From Nissolia schottii (Eukaryota; Streptophyta; Magnoliopsida; Fabales; Fabaceae): a stretch of 64,000 nt of DNA. This document shows, piece after piece, positions 25,633 to 36,735 of the stretch; position 1 is the first letter of the stretch, and each line of letters starts with the position of its first letter. The stretch lies in assembly GCA_003254905.1 (NCBI GenBank), contig QANU01076928.1, positions 149,207 to 213,206 of the forward strand. The letters are read 5' to 3'. The translations under genes were made by a program, and so were the position numbers. Under the pieces are notes generated by a model that made no database searches, was not told where the DNA came from, and was given only the letters and a program-made list of their open reading frames with translations.

Positions 25633-25706
25633 TGCTCCCGGCGAGGCTCGAACTCGCGACCTTCGGCTCATAAGACCCACGCTCTAACCAACTGAGCTAC
25701 GGGGGC
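25633..25706 (-). tRNA. tRNA, anticodon UAU (Ile) by position
   Basis: 74-nt cloverleaf without intron. The acceptor begins GCCCCCG and ends CGGGAGC plus A73. D-arm GCTC/GAGC with loop AGTTGGTTA; A box TAGCTCAGTTGG; B box GAGTTCGAGCC. The T-stem GCGAG/CTCGC is perfect. The 7-base anticodon loop reads CTTATGA, which puts UAU at 34-36, so isoleucine. Oddities: a C3-A70 mismatch in the acceptor, a G28-G42 mismatch in the anticodon stem, and G37 where tRNAs reading ANN codons normally have A. No CCA is encoded, as expected. A T-run terminator lies just downstream. Isotype is fairly but not fully sure; a drifting or partly defective copy is possible. Confidence 0.8.
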
Positions 25707-27223
25707 AACTGATCGTCTAAAGGTATACTTATTATTATACTATATATCATTACCATTATAACTAACAGCCGAACAATAAAAATAACGCGATAATAATATT
25801 ACTCAATTCCACGCAATTGTCTTAATCATCATTACGGAAACATATTGTTGGTTGATGCACTACAAGTTCTTGAAAAATAACAAGTATAACGAGTGGTTTA
25901 TTTGACTTATTGAGATAATATTAATTATTATTTTCTTGAAAAACATATTGTTTTTGTTCAATCGTATATAATTATATGTAAAACTTTTGAGATGATGAGC
26001 ATATATAAAAGTCTTATATTTTTTGATAATTTATAATTGAATGACACTATAAAACCCTAAACCATGCTATGAATCAAAATTGATATTTTTTTTTATTTGA
26101 GATATATCATGTTTATTTTATTTCACTTTCTGTTTCGTTGGTTCTTATATACACCATGAACTTGAAAATAAAAGAAAAGTAGCAGTAGCTAGACAGGTTC
26201 ACTCACTTTCAGCAGTTTAGTAAAAAAAATTTATAAGTGCGGTACAAGTTTTATTGTTTAAACGTCAAAAAGGTGAATAATGATCATCATTATAATGACT
26301 TACAAACTATCTCGACAAGGTAAAAAAAATTCTCATAAAAACCTTAAAAGAAACCTAATAGAAAAGGTCCTCGTTTTTTTTCAGTTTAGTAATTTGCAGT
26401 CATTTCCTAGTAGTACCCCATAATTTAGATTCCCTAATCCATCCGCAACAATAACATGACTCAGAAATTGAGCAGAAATCTCATTGTTCTGGTTGCGAAT
26501 GGGACCATGATGGGGTAACCTAATTAAGTAATGACATTATTGCATTAGTTTTAGCTTTTTCCTTCTCATATGCATGGGACCAACCAATTGAATCCTTTCA
26601 GAATTAACTTGTTAGAAAAGCTATCTCTTACTTGTTTTCGGATTTTGATGTTTTTTTATGGTTAATTTCTATCACGTAATTGACCCTAAATGTTCATCTA
26701 CAGGCTACAGCCTTTATTTGCAATATTTATGTTTCTCGCACTAGAATAAAATTAATATTATTTGTAAATCAACTATTATGCAGCGACTATTTTTTGAACC
26801 ATATATAAAAAATTTTCATTGTTTTGATTGTATATTTTATTGAACAAAATTTTTATAAACTCTAAAATATTTCAAAAGATGTATCTATTTCATTTATTAG
26901 ATTCAAGATAAGCTTCATGTTATTACATTTTTTTAGGTGTGAACTATTGACAATTGTAGTATCCCCAAAGATGTACTACACATACGAAAATCGTTTGCCA
27001 TGAATCATGATGTAAGTAATTTTCTTGACGGAGACAAACATAAAAAATCAACTTAAAGGTTCAATTTTCTCATTCTGATCATTTTTTTCCAACCAACATA
27101 AACCGACCATATGTAACTACCATTTCAAGCCCGGCAATATATTCCGAAGAAACAAAATTAAAGTAACAAATAAAAAGCCAATCTTCGTTCCTTGCCTTCA
27201 TCGCATTGAAATCAAGCATATAT
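25707..27223. other. Intergenic region upstream of the ATL gene
   Basis: AT-rich, no gene or structured repeat recognised. The last few hundred bases should carry the promoter of the RING-H2 gene. Confidence 0.55.
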
Positions 27224-27778
27224 ATGGAAGAAGAGGATGGACACAGTGATCAATCACTTGGCCTAAGCCAAAAGGTCATGCTGACTGCATCTTTCTCTTT
27301 ATTTGGTATGGTATTGCTCATCATCTTCCTCCATTTTTGTGTTAAATATATCATAATTAGACGCCAACAACGTAGAAGACACCACAATCATAATCTTCAC
27401 CAAATCAACACTCAAATTGCACCAATTGATGTGAATTCCGTGGAGTCACCAAATTCTGGCATCGACCCTTTAGTCATAGCCTCACTTCCGAAGCTATTGT
27501 ACAAGCAAACGTACCAATTCAGCCAAGGTGAAGTTATAGAGTGCTCAATTTGCATAGGCAATGTTGTGGAAGATGCATCTATTAGGGTGCTACCAAATTG
27601 CAAGCACATTTTTCATGTTGATTGTGTTGATAAGTGGTTCAGTTCAAACACCACATGTCCAATTTGCCGCACCGTGGTTGAGCCTAGGGTGCAGCCAGGG
27701 CTTGGTTATGGGGCCCAAGCCCAACCCACGGCACCACCCATGGAGGGTGGTGATGATGAGCCACAAAATGGTAATTAA
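27224..27778 (+). CDS. ATL-type RING-H2 E3 ubiquitin ligase
   Basis: Intron-less 184-residue protein of the plant ATL family, membrane-bound E3 ubiquitin ligases often linked to defence and stress. A hydrophobic segment at about 18-45 is followed by a basic stretch (RRQQRRR). The GLD-type motif is GIDPLVI at 79-85. The RING-H2 finger is C107-x2-C110-x15-C126-x-H128-x2-H131-x2-C134-x10-C145-x2-C148, with W138 where ATLs keep a conserved Trp for E2 contact. A Pro in the family position before the third Cys is also present (LPNC). The ATG at 27224 (MEEEDGHSD) is the first in frame. The C-terminus is Gly/Pro-rich. A fragment of its 3' end is duplicated at about 30788-30905. The target protein is unknown. 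Confidence 0.94.
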   Translation: MEEEDGHSDQSLGLSQKVMLTASFSLFGMVLLIIFLHFCVKYIIIRRQQRRRHHNHNLHQINTQIAPIDVNSVESPNSGIDPLVIASLPKLLYKQTYQFSQGEVIECSICIGNVVEDASIRVLPNCKHIFHVDCVDKWFSSNTTCPICRTVVEPRVQPGLGYGAQAQPTAPPMEGGDDEPQNGN

Positions 27779-29273
27779 TGAATTTGAGAATAATTATTTT
27801 TTATAGGATGCTTATTGTTTTTTATGAGTATGCCTTAGAAGATATAGAAAGACACTAAATTAAGCATTTACTATATTTTTCTACTGTGCCTATCCAATCT
27901 TCCTCTATCTCCTTGCAATGGGAGGATATGTATTCTTTTTTGGTGTCTGTATATATATATATGGTAAGTTTGGGAGGCTATGTATGTATATATGTACCTT
28001 AGTTTGAATGTTATTGTTATTGGTTTGTTTTTACTTTTTAGCAAGGGTTGTTAGGATTATTTACATGAAATTTTTCCAGTATTTGTAGAGTTCTGCTACA
28101 CGTATACTAAAAATCATACACCATACATACACCTCGTATTTATATACATTAAGTTTATGTTCTAACTCATGTAATATTTATGCACTTAATTAAACATAAT
28201 TGAGAGTATCATTTACAAGTTTGTAATGTTTATGCACTAGTGAGAATAAAATTTGTGCATTATTAATGGTGTATGTATGAGTATATGAAATTGGGTGTGC
28301 ATGTAGCATTTTTGATTTGTAAATAGTCTGTTATTTTATTTTATTCATTGTTTTAAGGAGTGATTGTAAATTGATTGATTTGTCCTATTTTATCTGTTTC
28401 TCAGAATATCATTTTGTCAATTTTAAATTTTGAAATATCATAAAATTAAGGGTTAATATCCTATTTTACACTGTTACTTTAATTAGTCTCTCAACTTAAA
28501 AAAAATAATAGGTTAATCTTTGGTTGCCCTAAGTAGTCTCTGAACATTTATAGTATTACCCTAAATAGCCTCTGAATAATAAGATAAGGACTGAAGAGTC
28601 TAACGTTTATAATGTCTAGGTACTAACTTGTCACTTTTTTAAGTTAAGGGACCAATTAAGCTATAGGTATAAAGTCTAAAAACCAAATATGATATCAATC
28701 CTAAAATTAATAATCAATTTATGTTTGTTGGATGAAGCAAAGAAATGTTTCATTTTCTATTTCAAAATAAATAAATAACAATGAAAAGAAAAAATTCAAC
28801 CAATGTAAGATGGATTAAGTTAGTAGGTACGTGAATATCCCATTATTGATGAGTACAAATAATATTTTCATATAATATTAGTATTAGTGTAATAAGAATC
28901 TATATTCCCACGCTAGTAAAAGATACTCCTTTCAAATAATTCATAGTTTACATGCTTTTATTTTTTTCACGTGTAAGTAGTTCTTAATTCTTATTAAACT
29001 CAAAAGTCTTGTTACAGAGGATCTCTTGTCATAGGGGTTCACTCCTTTTTTTTTTTTAATTAATAAAAAAAAAAGATCAACTCTCAAATAAGGAGGAGAA
29101 AAAAAAATGAGGCAAGGCCCAAAGCAAAAAAAGAAGGGGATGGCACAAAAAGACAAAAGGAGGGGCAATTGAGGAACTTAAAAAACATTCAGTATAAACA
29201 CAGAGAGATAAGGTAAGGAGTGTGGCTAAACCAAACCACACAGAGAAGGGAGAAGAGTGATAGAGAGAAGACC
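27779..29273. other. Intergenic region between ATL and PSRP6
   Basis: The ATL 3' UTR, a 252-bp MITE (28450-28701, listed separately) and the PSRP6 promoter side. Most of 27690-29010 has a diverged duplicate at 30788-31620. No additional gene. Confidence 0.6.
28450..28701. mobile_element. Mutator-like MITE with 9-bp target-site duplication
   Basis: 252-bp element with imperfect inverted ends GGGTTAATATC / GGATTGATATC, extending inward through TCTCAACTTAA and its partner. It is flanked by TAAAATTAA at 28441-28449 and 28702-28710. The 9-bp duplication fits a Mutator-type transposase. The paralogous duplicate near 31280-31320 lacks the insert, giving an empty site. No coding capacity. Confidence 0.8.
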
Positions 29274-29615
29274 ATGTCGGTGTCAGCCATATTCGGGACG
29301 AGAGTGGTGGCGCCGCCGAATCCGTCGGTCATCAGCGGTGGCGGTGGAATGTCAATTCCGACTATTCAAATCGGAAGAAGCTCAGGGAGTGGACTGTTGA
29401 TAGAGTGCTCGTCGAGGCCAAAGAAGAAGTCCACGGCGCACCACATAAAAACGAGGCCACGCAAGACGCAGCCGTGGGACATAAAGCGCAAGCCCACCGT
29501 GTACCCTCCGCTGCCGCCACTTCCTCCTGATTGGACCCTCGTCATTCCCGCCGACGCCTCCGCCGTCGATGACGCTGCTGCTGCTGCTCCGCCGCCTCCT
29601 GTTCCGTCAACCTAG
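29274..29615 (+). CDS. PSRP6: 50S ribosomal protein 6, chloroplastic (PSRP6)
   Basis: Plastid-specific protein of the chloroplast 50S ribosomal subunit. Single exon, 113 residues. [15 protein letters not shown] begins the transit peptide just as in the Arabidopsis orthologue. The conserved basic core is [19 protein letters not shown], then [21 protein letters not shown], followed by an acidic/Ala-Pro tail. The core between about 43 and 88 is nearly invariant in plants. The ATG at 29274 is chosen because upstream in-frame codons read from a GTG and do not look like transit sequence. It sits between the two arms of a local duplication but shows no damage itself. Confidence 0.93.
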   Translation: MSVSAIFGTRVVAPPNPSVISGGGGMSIPTIQIGRSSGSGLLIECSSRPKKKSTAHHIKTRPRKTQPWDIKRKPTVYPPLPPLPPDWTLVIPADASAVDDAAAAAPPPPVPST

Positions 29616-30138
29616 TTACCCCAAATTTTAATCTCGCTCGGTACTGTACCCACACACTATCATCCTTTTTTGTGTTCGAATGTTGTTAATTATGTTGAAG
29701 GCTTTGTTAATGCCGGTGCCACTCTTTGGGGATTAATTCTGTTTGTTGGAGTTAATTGCACGTTTACGGTTGGTTAAGGCCTCGCTATTTCGTTGTGTTA
29801 ACTAATTGCGCCTGATACATGTTTGATGAAAGTATGGGTGAGGCTAATAACTGAGAGCCGTGATATTTGGACTCACACCAAGTTTTACATGTTTGTGAGA
29901 TGGGAGACTTAAAGTTGGTGTACAGATATGAGAACTGTCCAAATAGCAGTTATGATAAGGTGTGCCAATATATCATACGATTAAAATAAATGGCAATCGA
30001 AATTCAACAACTAATTTGGTTTTTCAAGAAAATAATGCAGATATTGAGGTATACAATCAACAGTTTGACGCTTGTGCAACTTAAACCAACATGGATTTAA
30101 TAAAGAAACTAAAAATAACAGCAAGTGCATCGATGTAC

Positions 30139-30213
30139 CCTTGCCTTCTTTGATTTGCCTTGTTTTGATCTTCGTAAGCTAATTATTGTCTTAAACCAAT
30201 CGCCTCAACCCAT
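30139..30213 (-). pseudogene. IQD exon 1 relic
   Basis: Diverged copy of the IQD first exon (23002-23076). It reads ATGGGT then TGA at codon 3, so it cannot encode the protein. No later IQD exons follow. Confidence 0.85.
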
Positions 30214-30656
30214 TTTTGAAGTGAAGTAACTTCTTTCTAGTCAACATAGTCCTGGGAGTATTTTTATTGATATAATAAACATTAGCATATCATTCGATAA
30301 ATACAGATTTAGTATGATGTTCTTAACCACAAGAAATCCGTACAATACAAAGAGAATAGTTGGAACTTGGAAGTTTCTCGTCACATTGTTAGACTTTTCT
30401 CTTATTCAAATAATTAAATGAAGCCATAAACCTACTTCTTCAAACATTAGTCTCTGCGGGATTACGTGCTTTTAGAAGTTTGATAAATTAATATCCTTGT
30501 GTAAGTTGTTTGTAATCAGGTCCAATATATTCTATGCAATTTTCACAGCTCTGCACTCAATGAAACATCATGCTACAACTAGGCTGGATTATATCAGCAA
30601 TCTCATTAAGATCAGAAAAGCATACACCTATCAGGGAGGATCACACAGTTTGTTAC

Positions 30657-30701
<45 letters not shown>

Positions 30702-30787
30702 GAAAAGAAAAAGGAAAGAAGTAGATTTCGTGTATTCAAGCTAAGTATATAGGCCATGTTAGAGTTAAAATTAACAGAAAAAAAACA

Positions 30788-30905
30788 TGACCGTGGTTGT
30801 GCCCAGGGTGCATCCAGGGCTTGGTTAGTGGGCCCCAGGCCCAAGCCCAACCCACGGCACCACCAATGGAGGGTGGTGATGATGAGCCACAAAATGGTAA
30901 TTTAA
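30788..30905 (+). pseudogene. ATL RING-H2 3'-end relic
   Basis: Diverged copy of the last part of the ATL coding region (about 27674-27778). It covers only the Gly/Pro-rich tail, with an in-frame stop after GCTTGG. The membrane segment and RING finger are missing. Confidence 0.8.
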
Positions 30906-33090
30906 AATTTGAGAATAGCAATATTTAGATTATTTTTCATAGGATGCTTATTGCTCTGATGAGTGTGCCTTAGGAGATATAGAAAGACACTAAATTAAGC
31001 ATTTACTATATTTTCCTTCTGTGCCTATCATATCTTCCTCTATCTCCTTGCATTGGGATAATATGTATGTATATATGTACCTTAGTTTGAATGTTATTTT
31101 TATTGAATGTTATTTTTATTGGTTTGTTTTTGGCAAGGGTTATTGGGATTGTCTACATGAAAATTTTGCCGTATTTGTAAATAGTCTGTTATTTTATTTT
31201 ATTCATTGTTTTAAGGAGTGATTGTAAGGTTGATTTATCTTATTTTATCTATTTTTTGGAATATTATATTGCCGGTTAATATTACTAATTTCAAATTTTG
31301 AAGTATCGTGAAATGAATAGTCTATTTATATTTGTTGGATGAAGCATAGAAATGTTTCATTTTTTATTTTAAAATAAATAATAAACAATAAGAAAAAATA
31401 TTCAACCAATGTGGAATAGATTGAGGTACTGGTTACCTTGATATCCCATGATTAATGAGTACACAAAATATTTTTATATAATATTAGTGTAATTATATTC
31501 TATATTCTTGAATTGGTAAATGACACTTCCTTTTAAATAATTCATATTTTACATGCTTTTATTTTTTTTCACATGTAAATAGTTCTTATTAAACTCGAAA
31601 GTCTTGATACATAGAATCTCACCTAATGACATATAAATGGATCTACTTGTATGAGGGTTGGGTACATGCCTTCATCAAAAATCTTTAATGAGTGAGTGTG
31701 TGTATATATATATATCCCTATTATTTTATTTTGTTCGCCTCATACTAAAACAATACAAAACTAATTAAAAGAAATCAACTTTTTTTTTTTATTCCTCACT
31801 TTATCTATTGTACTTATTCTGACTTCAAATAGACATGCAAAATAATATGCCACAACCTAACATACTTCTATTCTTCTTGTTCCATGTAATTGGATGATGA
31901 TGGTAAAGTTAAACATAAAAAAGCAATATAAGTTAATTATTCTCCATTAAAATAAGCATAACACTCTTTTTTTTAAATTTCACTCTACACACTTTTTCTT
32001 TTTTTAATTACTGAGAAAAGTTCAACTCTTAAGAAAGTAGAAACAAAAATATCATAAGTCAGATACATAATAATCACACGAAACAATAACCAAACAAAAC
32101 ATAAGACCAAGGAAAACATGAATATCACACACAAAAAAAAAGCTAAAGCCCAACAAAAACAAAGGTGAGTTATCCGCTGAACACCTACATATAGTGAAAT
32201 TTAAGTGTGCACCCATGTGAGATTGGTAGGTGTAGGTTAATTAGTTAATATTAAATGATGTATGAAAAAGATAGAAATAGCTTTCTATAAAATGTCTAAA
32301 ATATCATTTAGCTCATCCATATGAGTAATTCTCTATCACATATTCATCTAGTTGCTCGTATAAACCAACAAAAAAAACAAAAATAAGTAAAAGTACGTAT
32401 AAGTATGCAACGATAGTATAAAAAAAAAGTACAAGTATAAACAAAAATATGTAATAGTATCAATAAACAAAATGACATGTACAAATTGCATATAATTTGG
32501 ACAAAATAATATTACTAAATTTTTTAATTAAAGTTTAGATGAACTTATACATTTTTGTAATACAAGCCAAACGAGGGTTCAATCACCATCGTGCTATAAA
32601 GTCAGTTACCCATTAATTATTTCTCACCTAATAAAAAAAAAGGCCACAACACACACAACAACATGTGAGAATGACAAATAATTTTTAAAATACAATAATT
32701 ACAAAACTCTTCACTTGAAGTCCGACCCCAATTAAAGTTTCAATCACCATTGTGGTTCAAAGTCAGTTACCCACCAGTTGTTACTGTTCATATAACAAAT
32801 TATAACAATAAACAAAATGACATGTCAAAATCAAAGACAAAGATAACTTTTTAAAAAAAATACAAATTTACTAAATTCTTTTATTTAAGTTAATATGAAC
32901 CAATACAACTATATAATTCAACCTTCACAAATTGGCTCACTCTCGATCGTGGTTCAAAGTCACTGACAAGCCAATTAAAAACAATATTCCATATAAAATG
33001 AAAACAAAATCTAACAATAAACAAATTTGCAAATGCAAATTATTTAACAATTAACTTATATACTTACTTAAATGAAATTATAAATACTAT

Positions 33091-33654
33091 AACACAAGGT
33101 TGTCAAACTTGATAGTTTAAGTAAACTCGTAGAGTCTCAGCAAATTTGAACCGTAAACTCGTATGAGCTTACATACGTCAAAAAAATATGTTATAAACAA
33201 TATAATTATGAACTAAACTTGATTAAATATTGTATTTATAATTGAAATTGAATAATATTAACTTTAAATGAAATTAATGAAAGAAATATCATAAAATACA
33301 CCTTAATGCATGATAGTTGTGTCATACTTTATTCAATATCTGTATTATTTTATAATTTGATAAAACATAGCTCAATTATGATAAATATATGAAATTAGCT
33401 AAATAAACTCAATATATATTATCTAATATAAACAAAGTTAGGTAAATATCTAACAAAGTTACAAAATTTGTACATTTTGAGATAAACTCGTAGGTAGATT
33501 TTAACTCGTAAACTCATTAGTAGAATCGAGAGTTTACTTAAACTCGTACAAGTTTACCAAAAAAGAGTTTACATAAGTGTTAACTCATTTTGTGTAATAA
33601 AATTGTAAATTCGTAAGAGTTTACGAGTTAATTCGAGAATTTAATAACCATGGT
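33091..33654. repeat. Foldback/hAT-MITE-like repeat
   Basis: The left end CAAGGTTGTCAAACTTG and the right end, read inverted, CATGGTTATTAAATTCTCG resemble each other. Several AACTCGTAAACTC-type motifs occur in both orientations (about 33105-33170 and 33480-33640). Ends and target-site duplication are not resolved. Confidence 0.45.
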
Positions 33655-34998
33655 ATCGCGTAAATAAATATTAATTATTCGTCAGTGTGGAATTTAAATC
33701 CTCAACACATGCATGGCACAATCACCTCTAACCACTAAATGCTATATGTCCTTACAAGTAAATTCACTTCTACTGCGCATTTTTTAATTTCTAAAATCTT
33801 GTTGACCGTGCTACTTGCTACCTACATGGAACCTGTTGGTGCAACTGCACCACTGCACACCGTAAGAGTAGCTCCTCCTATGACAACCATCAGATCAAAT
33901 GTGGAATAAAATGGAATAAAGAAGCGATGCATAATACATGTTGTTAGGTGCACACTGCAAGTGCTACCACTTTAGGGTGTACACTGGATAACTGACAAAA
34001 AAATAAACGTGTGACCTAAGTCTATATAACAACTACAAGAAAATTTGAAATGTAATTGTTCTTGATCGTGTTTGGATTAAAGTAATTAACACATCAACAA
34101 CAAGAACATTTATATTCTATGTATTAAGTACACCATCTTCAACAAAGCATAAGCTTGCAACAACAGATAGTTCTTCTTCATTCAATTCTTTATATAATTT
34201 TTTTTTCACTTTTCTAATATCTTCCATTATAATTTCTTACTTTTTTTTTCATTTTTCTCCGAAAAGTAGCATCAAACTAATTTGTTTAGTGTTTAATGAT
34301 AGATAATTAGTAAATTAATACAATATCTCATGATCAATGACTACAATCACAATGTGCAATTAGACTCCATATTGTCTTACAAAATTCGCAGGTCGAGCTC
34401 ATTTTAACAATCCTAATAAGAATACAACATTTTCTCATAATATAAAAAAATATATTAGATAAATGTGTATATATATCTTAATACATTAACAGGGAAAAAT
34501 CGCCCAAATAAATTAATGAAATTGGCTTATTCCCACAACGAATCAATTTAAAATTTATTCTCAAAATAAATCAATTTCATTATAAAGGAGTCGATTTAAA
34601 TCAATTCCTTCATAACCTGAATTTTTTAAAAGTTAAAGTCAATTTCAAACCACTTCATATGAAAAATTTTAAAAAATTTAAAACTGACGGACATGAATAT
34701 GCATATATGCATATATTTGCACTATTTATATAAATATAAAATATGGTGAATAGATATTTTAGTATATTATAATAATGAAAAATATACATAAAATAGAGTT
34801 ACCTTTTTTTTTTTTCTCACTAGTTTGTTGTTCTTGGAAATTTGGGAAATGTTTCCCATTAACAGTGCATCAAAGTGAATACCCAAAGTCCCATTGGGCT
34901 CTGGTCCAAGCCCAAACATTAAGAGCAGTACACACTCCAACTCATAAAGTTTTTGGATTGGAAGAACCAAAAACCCTGCGCACATCTCCTTTCACGAA

Positions 34999-36244
34999 AT
35001 GGCCTCCGCCGCCAGATCCATCCTTCGATCATGCTCCGCCGCCCGCTCAGCTTTCCGCGTGGCTGCGGAAGCCAAAAGGGCTCGCTCTCCGTTCCGCATC
35101 GCCTCCAGTAAACCTCTCTCCCAATCCACTCTCAGGTAATTCAAATCCACGCATTTCATGGAAGCCGTTTTGTATTGTATTTCAATTTAATTCCCAAATG
35201 AATCATTTGATGCGTGATGTTCTTGTGCTTTGCTTGCTGTGTTGAATGTGTGGTAAATAAAAGGCTTCCTGTTGAGTTGAGTTTCTGTGTGGAATCGATG
35301 ATGCCTCACCACACTGCCACTGCTTCTGCTCTCATGAATTCCATGCTCTCCATTTCCCGTCGCTCCTGTGGCTGGATTCCTGAAGGTATCGTCATCTCAT
35401 CGATTCTCTGCCACTGCTACTCTCATTTTCATTCTCAATGCGTTTTGAATGGACCTGATTTAGTTACATCATGATAAGTTGCTTAATCTTTTGTAACTGT
35501 TATTGATATCTATTAAGGAGTTAGTTAGTTAGTTAGTCAGATATTTTGTTAGTTATCCATTCACTCTGTTTTCTCCCATCTTGATGTATATAAGTCAATT
35601 CTATATAGTGAATTTGTTTCCCTCATTCTTCAATTACCAACTCAATTACTTGTTGACTCTTCACATCATAAGTGAGAAATGACTTGCAATGCATTTGTGG
35701 TTAATAATGTGGATGCTGATGTTGGTTGGGACTTGTTAGGAGGGGAACTTAGATAATATCTTTGGCTGTTTTGTGTTATTTTAAAAAATGATTAGTAACT
35801 TGAATGGTTTTGATTTGGATGTTGTGTGATCCTGCCCTTTCTGGTCAACTTGTTTGTTGTTTGTTTAAATTTCCTGACGATTGGACTTTTTACTTTTTGA
35901 ATTAGGTAGCTAAGCATCTCTAGGATTCCTTGATGTTCTTTCTCCAATTAGTTTTCGGGTATGTTTCTTTCAATTCTTGAGTCTTACCCGGTTTAAAATA
36001 AGGTGCATTCAAAGTATGTGTGTAATATTATATTGCCCATATCTATATAGCCAAAGGATGGTTCATCCATCTGATGTTTGGCCTTAACTGAACGTTTCTA
36101 CTTTCTGTAATTACCTATCCTGTACCTAAGTTGATAGATTATGTTATTCCCGGAATCATTTGTTTCTACCCCATTCATGCAACTAAATAATTTAGTGAAG
36201 CCATACACACTCTTTTGTTTGTAGGCAAAGAGCAGACTATTTGA
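34999..36244 (+). CDS. NFD6/NOXY2-family mitochondrial protein
   Basis: Small plant mitochondrial protein of the NUCLEAR FUSION DEFECTIVE 6 / NONRESPONDING TO OXYLIPINS 2 family, needed for organelle function in gametophyte and root responses; biochemical role unknown. Exons are 34999-35135, 35264-35385 and 36225-36244, GT-AG and in phase, giving about 92 residues. [19 protein letters not shown] is a typical Arg/Ser/Ala mitochondrial presequence. The family block is [20 protein letters not shown] followed by [13 protein letters not shown]. The last exon adds only KEQTI before the stop. Family genes often have alternative 3' exons, so other C-termini are possible. The first two exons are secure; the third is less so. 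Confidence 0.85.
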
Positions 36245-36296
36245 AGATCAGGCAAAGATGAGATGAGATGACACGGATTCTCTTTGATAGAATTTT

Positions 36297-36735
36297 GAGC
36301 TTTAAACAAAAGATTTTGATGTTACTAGGAATAATTGCTCGACGTCTATAACTAGTCATTTAACATTATTTAGAGCGTTTTGTGTGCTCTTGGATTTGTC
36401 GTATATCATTATGCTAGATATTTCTTAGTTTTACATTGTTGGTTATGTGTGTCTCTATTTATGTCCAAACTCCAAACAAAAATGAGATTGCATGGGACTT
36501 CCTATTACATGATATTGAGCTTTTAAACAAAGTTTTTGTCGCTGCATAGAATAATTACAAGAATACTTGTTAGTTTACATTTAGAACACGTTTCTTGTGC
36601 TACTGGTTCATCTAAATATTATTTAGAAGTCGTTTATTGTCCTACTGGATTTATTGTATGTCGTTATGCAGAATACTTGTTAGTTTACATTGTCGGTTAT
36701 TTCTCTGAATAATATTGTCCAAAGTTTATGTATCT
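36297..36735. repeat. Imperfect tandem repeats downstream of NFD6
   Basis: About 36297-36475 and 36518-36735 are diverged copies. Both run GAGCTTT...AAACAAA, an AATAATT segment, TTTAGA with GTTT, GTATGTCGTTATGC or a close match, then TTAGTTTACATTG and GTCCAAA. Within the second copy, GAATACTTGTTAGTTTACAT occurs twice. Confidence 0.65.

Larger units (their letters stand above)
29923..31620. repeat. Mosaic segmental duplicate of IQD 5' and ATL 3' DNA
   Basis: About 29923-30770 matches 22787-23640 (IQD intron 1, exon 1 and upstream). From about 30788 to 31620 it matches about 27675-29010 (ATL 3' end and downstream). The two source pieces lie 4 kb apart but are joined directly in the copy, with CCGTGGTTG at the junction. 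The copy has diverged by base changes and microsatellite differences. Confidence 0.85.
29616..34998. other. Gene-free region with duplicated debris
   Basis: No intact gene in 5.4 kb. About 29923-31620 is a rearranged duplicate of IQD and ATL flanking DNA, with two gene relics listed separately. About 33091-33654 is a foldback-like repeat. The rest is AT-rich, with a (TA)n microsatellite 30662-30695 and a TATATA run near 31703. Confidence 0.65.

Noticed and set aside
30662..30695. Coding ORF through a TA repeat (IYIYIY)
   Set aside because: Translation of a microsatellite, not a gene.
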